Shown: one piece after another, positions 24,243 to 34,399 of the stretch
How positions within the stretch are numbered: the first letter of the stretch is position 1
Layout: the number at the start of each line of letters is the position of its first letter
Source: Neurospora intermedia
Lineage: Eukaryota > Ascomycota > Sordariomycetes > Sordariales > Sordariaceae
NCBI GenBank assembly: GCA_037102815.1
Contig: BTPP01000007.1
Span: 2,046,001-2,110,000 of the forward strand
Length of the DNA: 64,000 bases
Reading direction: 5' to 3'
Notes under the pieces: generated by a model
What the model was told of the DNA's origin: nothing
Database searches by the model: none
What the model saw: only the letters and a program-made list of their open reading frames with translations
Made by a program: the position numbers and the translations under genes

Positions 24243-24499
24243 CCTCTATATGTATAGTCTCAAACGGTTAAACTCCACTTTCCCCTACTAAAACTAGGGT
24301 TCAGAATACGGATAAAGCTGCACCCGACTACGGTCAGCCGCCTTCTAGACCCACCCAATCCTATACTACATTTATATAAATACTAATAAACGTAGGTTAA
24401 TACTACAAACCATTACTATATTTACTTTTTATTATTAAATACCCCGCTATTTTATTTAATCTTTAAAATTATTTACTTACACAAAAGACTCTAGAAGTT

Positions 24500-25620
24500 A
24501 CTCCCTATACCCCTATTCCCCGCGTATTAATAATACTCTACTATTTAATATTATAATATAATTTACCGACCAAAAGATAAGGCCAGTAAAGTATTAAAGA
24601 TAATTAAATACGTAATACTCCGTCCCGTCGTTTAAACTTTCAATATTATTTACGTCCGGCAATATAGACTAAAATAGAGTAAACGACTACTCCGCTATCG
24701 TTAATCGAAGGTAATCGAACTATTATAATTATATTTACTAGTATTATCCTTAATAAGAACCAGTCACTTACGTACTACATTTCATCCCAATATTCGATAA
24801 TATTAATCGACGATTAGGTAAATACGCAAATCCCACCGGCCGTCTCCCCTTTCGAACTTCCTCTTCCGAACTTCCTCTTCTAAACTTCCTCCTCTTCCAA
24901 ATTTCCTCCTCTTCTAAACTTCCTCCTTCCAACTATAGAATTAAAGATTCCTATTTTATTTATTATTTAATTTAAATTTTATTTCCTTTAATATCCTAGA
25001 ATTTACAATTACTATAACCGAATCCCCCCTCCTACTTTACAAACTATTCTAAACTACTATTACCGTAAGTTTTACCCTAACCTAATTATACGCCCGGATT
25101 AATTAATATTATTATTTAGATAGAGGGCTCTGCAAAGAGGAAGAGAAAACCGCTTACCTTTATAGTTAATTAATAGATTAAGAGGACCGTTAGCTTCGAG
25201 GGTTATTAAAATTGTAACGATAGTAACGATGGCTAATATTATAAAAATAATTATAAAAATTATAATTAACAATAAATTACTAGTAGTACGCCTAATTCGC
25301 CTACTATAAGCCCTATAAAACTAGCGTAAGCGCCCCCTATATATATAATTAATACCTATTAATAAATTCTTAAAATATAAATTCAAATAAATTAATATCC
25401 TATATAATATTTAATTTCAATATATTCTATACTAATACTTTTAGTAGGGCTAATATAATATTACTTCGCCGGCTAAATTAAACCCTCGGACTATAGTTAA
25501 AAAGAATTTTAAAAAGACTATTTATTCTAAATCTATTACAACTAATTCAACCGATCCCTTAACTAAGGATTCCTAGACAGTAACCCGGCGAACTCCCTAA
25601 CCCTAAATTATTATACCTAA
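24500..25620. other. Region upstream of L1, with a pyrimidine tract
   Basis: 24838-24930 is a CT-rich imperfect tandem repeat (CTTCCTCTTCCGAACTTCC and similar), the kind of tract often found in fungal promoters. From about 25200 to 25620 two plus-strand frames are open in patches (TSSTPNSPTISPIKLA in one, NITSPAKLNPRTIVKKNFKK in the other). The true start of L1 may lie here, for example the ATG at 25229, but I cannot decide. Confidence 0.35.
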
Positions 25621-25779
25621 GGTAATATTATAAAATCGTTATAATTAATATTAATAATATTCATAGTAATAATATTAATAGTAGTATTAAGTTTAATTAA
25701 AGTATAATATATAATCGCTATATTAAAAGATGAACTAATTTCTATAGTATTAATAATTGTTTATTAATAATAATCGTAG

Positions 25780-26200
25780 TTAGCAATTGTCCCCCTTTAG
25801 TTACGGCTAATATTAATTGCCCACCCTATTTAATTACAGCTAATAATAATATAAACCGTCCCCCCTTAATTATAGTCAATAGCTGCCCACCCCCTTTAAT
25901 TATAGTTAATACTAATATAAACCGTCCCCCCTTAGTTACGGCCAATACTAACCGCCCCTCCTTAAATATAGCTAATAATCCTCTTCTATTAATTATAGCC
26001 AATAACCTTCCTCTATTGGATATAGCCAATACTAATTATCCCCCCTTAATTGTAATTAGCAACCGCCCTATCCTTATAAATACCAACCACCCCCCCCTCT
26101 TAATAGCGGTCGTAATTATAATTATAATTATAATTGTAATTATAACCGTAGTCGCAGTTAGTAACTACCCCCCCCTCCTAACTACTAGCTACCCCCTTTA
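25780..26200 (+). repeat. Degenerate ~30-60-bp tandem repeat coding Tyr/Gln/Pro-rich peptide
   Basis: Variants of CCCCCCTTAATTATAG with AATAATAATATAAACCGTCC recur several times. In the plus frame of L1 they encode NYSQ, SYGQ, GYSQ and YKPSP phrases if TAA/TAG are read as Gln. The minus-strand open frame over 25826-26029 is only the antisense of this repeat. Confidence 0.7.
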
Positions 26201-28396
26201 CTTAATTATAATAGTAGCCAATTACAAGATAGAGGTTAATTGTATAATAATTAGAACGCAGCGACTATAAGCGATATCAGTAGCGCGCAATATATTTTAT
26301 CTATCGGGGGGATAGATGAGGAAATTTGGTAACGATAAGAACGATGTAAATTAAATAATTTGAAAACTCGATTATAAAATGCCGAAGAACAAATTCGAGA
26401 CCCGGATCTAAATTTCAAAAAATATAATTAGCTGTGTAATAAGGCCGATTAATTTGGTAATGAACTAGAATACCGGAAGGATTTAGTCGAACGAACGGTG
26501 TATGAATTTGAGTAATAGAAGGCCAAGGCTACAGCTAAGCCCAAAAATTCCGAGTCCGATAACGAACCTTTAACCCCGAGACGGTCTAAGAAAGTAGCGG
26601 AAGATTTAGTAAAGAGGATTATAGTATTGCAGAAATCGAAAAAAAGGATTACAATTTCGCCTTCCTTCTTCGAGAAATTCGACAATACTAAACTAGGTAA
26701 TATAGTACTACCTCCTATCCCCAATAAGGCTACCTCTATCTATACGCTTCCTTCTATTTCTAGTAAATCTATATTTAGCTATACGCCTCCTTTAGTCGCC
26801 GTAAGCCAAAATACGGGTATATATTTAACGATGGGCATTAAAGGCATTTTTTAGACCGTTTAATTTAATAACAATAAAGAAGACTTTAGCGATATTGGAG
26901 CCCTTAGCTGTTCTGGTACTCCTAGTAGTTCTAATACTTTCAATTATTAATTTAATATTCCTAGTCGTTCCGGTGCCTATAGTCGTTCTAGTGCTCCCAG
27001 TGGTTCTAGTGCTCCTAATGGTTCTAGTACTCTTAGTTGTTAATCTAGTATTCCTAGTAGTTCTAGTACTTCTAGTACAATAGGTAGATCTTAGGAAGCT
27101 GGTCGTTCTAACTTCGAGGATCCCGAAGATTATAATACTACTCACTTTAGTAATTTGAACGAGGAAGAATTTAACGAATATAATAGACCTAATACTACTT
27201 CTAAGACCCCCAATAATAGTTATAGCAGTATAAGTAATTAAAATAATTTAATTCGGCGAAGGTGGAATAGTATTAACCGATTAGAAGATACCTACTCTAA
27301 ATATTTCTAAGAACCTATCCGTACTAATTTATAAGTTATTCGAGAGATTGGTAATATACTACTTCACCTATAATATAATCCTATCACTAATAATTACTAA
27401 TATATTATAAATCCTAGAATTCCTAAGACCCCCTTATTGAGAAATGTCCTAAGAGGTATTACTATACCGAAAGATAATTTAACTATAATTAATAAAATTA
27501 ATAAAAAAGTTCGATAAATATTATTTCTATTTTATTACAATTAGTTTCCTAGTATTATTATTAAGCGGGTATATAATTATTATATTAATACTAGAAAGAT
27601 TAGATTTAAAATCCTTTGTAAATATACTTTGGATACGCACTATATTTTGAAATTTTATTACCTTATTACAATTATATAATAATTCTTCCTAGACATTGTT
27701 TTGGACAACCTTTATATCCTTAATTACGACCTAGATAATCCAAATCTAAATTTAGAGTATAAGCGAGCCTTTAAGACCTTAATTTCGAGCTTGATTGATA
27801 AGCGTACTTTCGATTAGATATATATTTATATTACTAAGTATATTAATTATAAAAAGACTTTTAATAATAAGTAGTCGCTTGCTTGGTTCTATTTGGAAAT
27901 GGAATTCTAGAATATAAGTCCTATTTGGCTTTGGGTTATTAAATCCGAGCGGGCTATAAATATAAACCGCCAATTAGGTAAGCTATAGGTTACCGATAAG
28001 AATCTACGCCGGAATATACGCTAGAAGTACGAATCCCTACCCTTTGTACTTCGGTATAAGGATATTGAATGCGATTAGTTTATCGATGTACTATTAGAAT
28101 AGGTTACCCTAGTTATTAATCTATCTAGAGCCCCGGATTTAGACTACTTTAACGATACTCTAATGGATGCCGATAAAAGGCCTCCTCTATAAAGAACCAA
28201 TAATTACCTAATAGTTAGTCGATAGCGCCTTATACCGGTAGAGGAAGAATATAATATCTTTAGTCTAAGCTATTCTAATAATAATATAAGTAGTGGTAGT
28301 GGCGGTCGTAGTTACTATAAGGATAGGACTGGTCGTAATTACCAAGGTGGCTACGTTGACCATCGATATAATTAGCGGTAGGGATATAAATCCTAA

Positions 28397-28462
28397 GGCG
28401 ACCACGGTTATAGCTCCTAAGGCGACTACGGTTATAGCTCCTAAGGCGACTACGGTTATGGT
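28397..28462 (+). repeat. 24-bp tandem repeat in L1 (GDYGYSSQ)
   Basis: Three units of GGCGACTACGGTTATAGCTC plus CTAA, in the L1 frame: GDHGYSS-stop-GDYGYSS-stop-GDYGYGYS. The stops sit exactly once per unit at the presumed Gln, so the same codon was mutated in each repeat. Confidence 0.9.
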
Positions 28463-29129
28463 TATAGTGACGGCAGTTACTATAATGAACGCGGTTAATA
28501 TTATAGCGGCTATTCTTCTTAATAAGGCTACTAGGGTAGTATAGGTAGGGGTAGTCCTCCGCGTTATAGTCCCCAGTATAGTCCCCAGTATAGTTCTTAG
28601 TATTATAGCGCTTCTAAATATTATAGTCCCTAGCATTATAGTCCTCAATATTATGGCCCTTAGTATAGCGGCCCTTAGGGTAGTTATTAATAAGACTACC
28701 AAATAGGTATAGGCAGAGGTAATTATAATTAAAATAACCGTATAATGCGTAAATACACCCCAATTCGACTTTCTAAATAAGAATATTAGCGTTAAATCGG
28801 TAGCCGTCGTAATATCCCATACGACGAAGTACTTTCCGATCCTCGAAGTAGACGTCCTAGTAATTATAGTAATTATAGTAGTTATAGTAGTAATTGTAGC
28901 GGTAATTGTAGTAGTTAGCGATTTTCGATAATTATTAGTATTATACCCCTTATTCCTAAGTATATTCGTATACCTCTTACTATAATTATACTTTCTAATA
29001 GTATACTCGTTTCTTCGATAGTCGATAAGTCGGAGACATTGGACGTCGGTATAAAGTCCTTACATCTTTGAATTACACCCAGTATATTTAATATTATATT
29101 ATCAATATTATTAAACTATCTATATAATT

Positions 29130-29345
29130 ATTACCAATTAATAATATCGTCGCATTTAATAACCCAACAATTAACGATACTTCCAAGTATACCTTCGCCG
29201 TAGCAATCTGCGATACTTTCAAATATACCCTCGTCGCATTTAATAACCTAGTAATCAGCGACACTCTTAGGTATACCCTCATTACATCTAGCAACCCAAC
29301 TATTAGCAGCATCTTCAAACATACCTTCGTTATATTCGGCGATAA
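29130..29345 (-). repeat. ~57-bp tandem repeat, open on the minus strand
   Basis: Three to four imperfect units. On the minus strand they read ARCNEGIPKSVADY, KCDEGIFESIADC and YGEGILGSIVNC, with WVIK/WVAR between, in one frame with a single TAG. The pattern (C-x-EGI-x-S-A-D repeats) suggests the end of a repeat-protein gene or another low-complexity transposon ORF. No family recognised. Confidence 0.5.
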
Positions 29346-30560
29346 TTATATTAATAATAGATTCTATAGTTATATAAATAGGTAAATCGTCGTTTATATT
29401 GTTCTTTAATATACTATTTTCTTTATATAATAATTAATAGTAATAATAATAATAATAATAATATATCTGGTAGTATATCTAGTAGTATAGCCCGTACGCA
29501 CTGACTTCATATACTAACTTAGCGGTTTTAAATTGGCAAGACCTTTCTATCGCAACTGCCTTTAATATTTGCGACCGTGAGATCCACCGTACATGCTGAC
29601 TTTGACTGATTGAAATGGCAAGAGCCTACGATCATGACTTCCTTTCTGGGCCTTTTTCACGACTTGGTATGTCGTGGCGCCCTACGGTAAAATGTTCTCC
29701 GACAGTAAATTGCGGACCAACGGTAAAATGCTGGTTACCGTCTTGTGACGGTAATCTGATTGTAAAAATCGATTTACGGCTCTAGGACGGTAATGTGATT
29801 GTAAATAGGCTTCTATATACCCCTAGCTAAGTATTTTACTAGTCGCTATTCTAGGAGTCGTAGAACTATTTTATATTATCGAAGTCTGTATCGTTAAGCC
29901 CGACTATAGTAATTAGTAAATACTATAATACTACGTTAGAAATTGGTAGCCGTCTTTAATGTTCTATTTGCTACTCCGCTATTGAATTCTATTATATCCG
30001 CTAGTATAAGGGTAAAGTAGTGCCTAATATAAGGGGTATAATATAATTAGTATAAATATTAGCCTTAATTAATCGATAAGGTTCTACGAAGAAGAAAAGA
30101 GGGTAAAAGAGTACCTTCTGGGTAAGTAAAGTCAGTTGTCCTTTTTAAGGGACGTATATACGTACGGGCCACTGTCGTACCGCCGCGGTAAGCGACCTAA
30201 TTAGTCGTATCGGCTGCCGGCCGGTTGGAACTCGGACTAGTAAGACTGCCAGTCACTCTAGCCACGGGCACCAAGCCCTATAACACTCCTACGCGTTCGC
30301 AACTTCTATCTCAATTATAAACTTATTTCCTACACTACCAACCGATATAATCGTACTTTCTATTTAATATTATGATTATAGTATCAGACGCTAGAGGGTA
30401 ATAAATAGTAATAGGTAGTAGGTAATAATTTGAGCGTACGCGCCTAATTTGAGCATTTATACCTACCTAAATTTATATATATAATTCCCCTCCCCCTCGC
30501 TTCCTAAATTTCTCCCTCTTCTCTTCTTTTCTCTAATGGTGGTTTAGTTTTCTAAAATGA
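29346..30560. other. Intergenic mosaic with ACGGTAAAATG motifs
   Basis: 29520-29815 has normal base composition and five or more variants of AC(A/G)GTAAA(A/T)TG and CGGTAATNTGATTGTAAA, like a subterminal repeat zone of a transposon. 30072-30120 holds AAGGTTCTACGAAGAAGAAA and GGGTAAAAGAGTACCTTCTG, which has a relative at 47372-47420. 30420-30450 has TTTGAGCGTACG, also at about 23800. No gene seen. Confidence 0.4.
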
Positions 30561-30561
30561 A

Positions 30562-31183
30562 GAGTTAACTTACCGACACGCACCAAAAACTTACAGGTAC
30601 GCACTTTGCCAGAAAAGTGGGGCAGTTCAGCTGATGACACCTGACATTGTAAATCCCGTTTTTACCCGCAAGATTTCGTCTTTTCAATGCACGCAACATC
30701 CCCTCTAAATTGGTTATTTCTTTTACTCTTTTTATACGGCTATTTGCACTAGTACTTTACGCTAGTACTTCCTTATACTAGTACTTTGTACTATACTTCC
30801 TTATACTAGCCTTGTACTATACTTCCTTGCACTAGCCTTATATTGTACTTTCTCATACTATACGCAATTATATTACACCTATTTATACTATATATATCTA
30901 TTTAATCCACTACCTTAATGTACGTTTAGATCTACTAGATATAAGTTGTAAGCTTTTAGATTGGCGCTATTAGATTAGTATTATTAGATTAGCGCTATTA
31001 GATTTGCTTACCCGTTGAAGACCAAATTTTACAGAGCATTTACTGGGTATTTGCTAGGCTCACCCACTTTATGACATTGAAATTCACGATTTTTATAGCT
31101 AAAACGAGTTAATTTACATGTCAGGTGTCAGATCCCAAAAGTGCGTACCTGTAAGTTTTTGGTGCGTGTCGGTAAGTAAACTC
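30562..31183. mobile_element. MITE-like element with ~45-bp TIRs
   Basis: About 620 bp. The left end GAGTTAACTTACCGACACGC matches the reverse complement of the right end (one mismatch), and the match continues through ACCAAAAACTTACAGGTACG and CACTTT. After a short unpaired gap GACACCTGACAT also pairs. No transposase fits inside. The inner sequence has repeats of CTAGTACTTTGTACTATACT (30745-30850) and of GATTAGCGCTATTAGATT (30960-31000). No clear target duplication, so termini may be off by a few bases. Confidence 0.75.
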
Positions 31184-31199
31184 AAAACAAATAATATTA

Positions 31200-31520
31200 T
31201 CCGCTTCTCTACTTAATACCTATCCCTCTCCTCTAATTCCCTTAATATATTTATATACCCTATATTATACTATCCCCTCCCGCCGCCCTAGGTTCCGGCC
31301 CTTAAACGCCCGCCGCCCTCCTGAATTCTTCGCCCGCCGGCCTTCCTTCTATTCGCTCTAGCGTTTTATCCGCCGGCCCCCCCTCCTAATATACTTCGCC
31401 CGTCGGTCCTCCTTCTTAATATTTATTTCCTCCGGCGCTGGCCCCCCTAAAACCCCCTCCTTAAACCCCCGCGTACCCCTCCCCTCCTACTACTATTCCC
31501 GGCCTCCATTATATTACTAC
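31200..31520 (+). repeat. C-rich strand-asymmetric repeat
   Basis: Strong pyrimidine bias on the plus strand with imperfect repeats of CGCCCGCCGGCCTTCC / CCGCCGGCCCCCCCTCCT separated by AT-rich bits. It is one of the few C-rich stretches in the window. No frame convincingly codes. 31521-31889 contains nothing I can name. Confidence 0.5.
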
Positions 31521-32399
31521 TATTACCCCCTCTAATTTAAATGCCATTAAAAAGTATTAACGAGACGTAAGTCTTTTATCTTTCTTATATATATTTTGTT
31601 ATCTTTAAGTCTCTGTTCTATTATTATTTTATTACTAACCCCTCTATTATAATTTAATTGCAAAAAATCCGCCGTCCCCTATATTATATATATTAATATA
31701 GAGCGGGCTTTTTTTTTGTACCTAATTATATTATATATATAAACTATTATAATCATAGTAAATGGTATAATTAAGTATTACCTTTAACTTTATACGCGTT
31801 CCCTATTTAAGAGGTAGCGGTAGGCTGTATACCTAAAGTAGTAGCAAAGAATAACTTTAATCGGTATATAAATATCTAGAAAAATACTACTAAATTTGAC
31901 GTTTACTCCGGGGGCACCAGCCTTTGGCTACGGGGGCCCCAATCCTTATGGGGGCCCCAATCGGGTTAGGGTTTAAAGTGTAGAACCTTTCTTTCAACTT
32001 TTTAATACAATCAGACAGTAATCGTACAATAGCATTTCTTTGTGAGATAGTAATAAGCCCAATTAACTAGTGGATCCCTTATTTACCTATACTCTAGTGA
32101 TTTTGAGCATCCTTTTTATTCCCTCTCTATAATTAAACGTCCCTTTATTACTAGAATAAATTAAAATTAACCGTACGTATATAAATAACGATTATATTAA
32201 TTAATAGAGTACTTTGCTAACGTTCTTAAAGTTTTATAGTACTATGCGTACTACGTATAATACTTTTAAAATGCTATTTAAGAACTAAGCTATCCCTAGT
32301 TAAGCTATTTCTAATTAAAGCGATAAAGAGGAGTAGGAAGGCTTCTTTAATAGCGATACTATTAGCTCTATCGCTAATTCCAATTCCAATAAAGAGGGA

Positions 32400-33932
32400 G
32401 TTACTATCAACTATAGAGACGAAATACTCAACCTACTAGCTAGTATTATCCCCTCGTCTACTACAATTTAAAAGCTTTACGAAGCGGTTAATAATTAGGT
32501 AAAGGACTATAGTTTTACAATTAATCGTTGAAACGGCTGTAGTATAAAGTTGAGAGTTCTAGCTTTAGAGTATATACGATATTATTTTTTCTGCGACCGA
32601 TATAGCTAGCCTTGTAAATTTAAGGCAATGATTCGAAAGATAGCCTTAAGGAAGTATAGTTATAATTAGATAGCTATAGTAAAGAAGGAGAATAGTCTCT
32701 AGTATTTTTATTTATATATTGAGTTTTATTATTGAGTATATAACTATCCTCGCTTGTGCGACCCTTTTGCCTACCCTTAATATCGAAAGATGAAGCTAGA
32801 AGTATTTAAAACTATCGATGACTATTCAAAGTTTAATACTATACGAGTTCGAGAGATTGCCTCTATCGTTCGAAACGATTACCTAGAAGTAATATATATA
32901 AGGAAGGATATTTATAATATACGCGTATAGTTTCGCCGTTGTAATCTTAATAGCTATACGCTGATAGGTACCTTAATTAAAGTTTTTAATAATAATAATA
33001 TTAATTATATTAAAAAGATAGATCCCAACGATAAAATAAAGCTACTAGGTATTATCTTTACTCTTCTACGTTGTATATATATAGTTTAGCGCTTTTATAA
33101 GGTTATAATTATTAATAATATTTATAATACTAATCGTTTTAATTACCTATTCTATTAAATATTTAGTATTACTAACGTTAGTTCTGTTTTTAATTACGTA
33201 TTTAGTATTATCGATAACGAAAAGTAAGTAGTATTTAACTTTTTAATCGATGCTACTAAATAGATACAATTACGATATAACCTTCTAGAGCCGATTGTTG
33301 TTATTATTAATAAGAGTAAAAAAATAAAGTAATTCCTAGAATCGATCTTCCCTAATACTTAATAGTAGTTTTATTTATTTTATATAATTAAAAATATATT
33401 ATATAACGCTAAATTGAAGTTTAAGAAAGCAAAGAATAATACTAACGAAGAGTCGAGCGATAATTCTAATAACGAAGAGGGTATTAATAAGTAGGTTACC
33501 CCTATCCCTTTTAATAATGAAGATTATAGTTTCTATACCTCTATACGTAGTACTAACCCTTCTAACGATTTGGCTACCTCTATTATTAATAATCCTTATA
33601 GTATTATAAAGTAATTTAAATTTATAATGTATAGTTATATAGAGAATAACTTCTTTATTGTTTGGGAGGATATAAAAAAGTACTTTTTAGTTTAGAAGTT
33701 AATCCTTTATTATGTTTAAAAGAATTAGCTACCTATTAGAAATTAATGGGTATATTATTATATTAAGTAGTATAGAAATTTTAGTATAAGGGTTACTTCC
33801 TTAGTTGAATTAAGTAATTTTAGCGTTAAGAGTTACCTTTTTAATAGTAATAGCGATATTTTTAAGCTAGTCTTTATTATTCTCGAAATAGCCGATAAAT
33901 AGTATAGAACTTTTAAATAGAAGCTAATAAAC
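32400..33932 (+). pseudogene. MULE transposase remnant, N-terminal and catalytic part
   Basis: Frame 3. An N-terminal zinc-binding/FAR1-like region (LRVLALEYIRYYFFCDRYS, then KFKAMIRKIALRKYSYN) precedes PRLCDPFAYP. The catalytic core reads INNIYNTNRFNYLFY, where MULEs have a D-x-TYKTNRF motif (first Asp now Asn), then INKSKKIK-FLESIFPNT, where TDRELALINALEAVFPNT-like sequence is expected (second Asp now Asn). FYLFYIIKNILYNAK stands where HLLCIWHINKNILANCK is expected. Two catalytic Asp are thus replaced by G-to-A mutation. It continues after Gypsy-2 at 45145. Family match is from memory. Confidence 0.75.
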
Positions 33933-34158
33933 TGTCACAGGCATTACTACCATATTCCTATATATAGATGGGTACTGCACTACAGTGGTGCAGCCAGCTT
34001 ACAACTGTCTGGGTATAATACAGCAGTCACGTGCATACGTACTGTGTAGCCTATGTATAGCGTGCCCTACATAGTTCTCGTACGCACACAGAATTCTCTT
34101 CCTATTCCTCGCACAACAATCAAAGTCTTAACTTAGTACTTACTCGCGCCCCGTAACA
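33933..34158 (+). repeat. Gypsy-2 5' LTR
   Basis: 226 bp, TGTCACAGG...CCGTAACA. Less AT-rich than the interior. Contains TGCACTACAGTGGTGCA, an imperfect palindrome. No convincing primer-binding site is left just downstream (CTTTATTGTACCTAACC). Confidence 0.93.
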
Positions 34159-34399
34159 CTTTATTGTACCTAACCATCGCATTAACGCGCAATAAATAAT
34201 TTTAGAAAGAATAAAGGTAGTAAAAAACTACTACAGTAACCTAATTTTTACGAAATTACATTTAGCCGACTAAAATAATCGCTAGTAATTAATCAAAGCA
34301 TATTCGATACCAGTCGATACGAAGCGAGAATTTTAATTAAATACTACAATAATTTTAGAATTATAAGCGCGATTATCGGCATCTATTTTCATTTATTAT

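Larger units (their letters stand above)
18200..24490 (-). mobile_element. Element A: large transposon-like unit, copy 1
   Basis: Similar to 47938-54400 in order and orientation. The shared left portion includes GTGCATTTGTCTACGGATCT, ACGGTCCAGCCCAGC and a Cys/His-free CACC/CTGCACC repeat. A long minus-strand coding remnant follows. The right portion carries TACCCCGCTATTTTATT, related to TACCCCGCTATTTCATT in the other copy. Exact termini and target duplications were not found, so limits are approximate. A solo Copia LTR is nested at 24088-24242. Confidence 0.6.
25622..29071 (+). pseudogene. L1: long RIP-degraded frame with SYGQ-like low-complexity ends
   Basis: One frame (frame 2) runs about 1150 codons to a TGA at 29069-29071 with no frameshift; nearly all internal stops are TAA/TAG, read here as former Gln. 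Order: a Gln/Tyr-rich block (25622-26200) with repeated SYGQ, NYSQ, GYSQ and YKPSP phrases; a charged, coiled-coil-like block (about 26300-26640, AEEQIRDPD, ELEYRKDLVERTVYEFE); a Ser/Pro-rich block (about 26900-27080, SGAYSRSSAPSGSSAPNGSS); a globular-looking middle (27110-28200) with no known motif; and a Gly/Tyr/Ser/Gln-rich C-terminal block (28290-28700) with 24-bp repeats (GDYGYSS) and YSPQYSPQ. Related to L2 at the NNNKED...GAL stretch. It resembles a retroelement Gag in style, but no polymerase lies next to it. Unknown function; the start is unresolved. Confidence 0.5.

Noticed and set aside
25826-26029. Minus-strand ORF with GGRLL repeats
   Set aside because: Antisense of the Tyr/Gln-rich tandem repeat, which fits the L1 frame over several kb.
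28265-28702. Minus-strand 145-codon ORF
   Set aside because: Antisense of the Gly/Tyr-rich C-terminal block of L1, and hydrophobic only because of codon complementarity.
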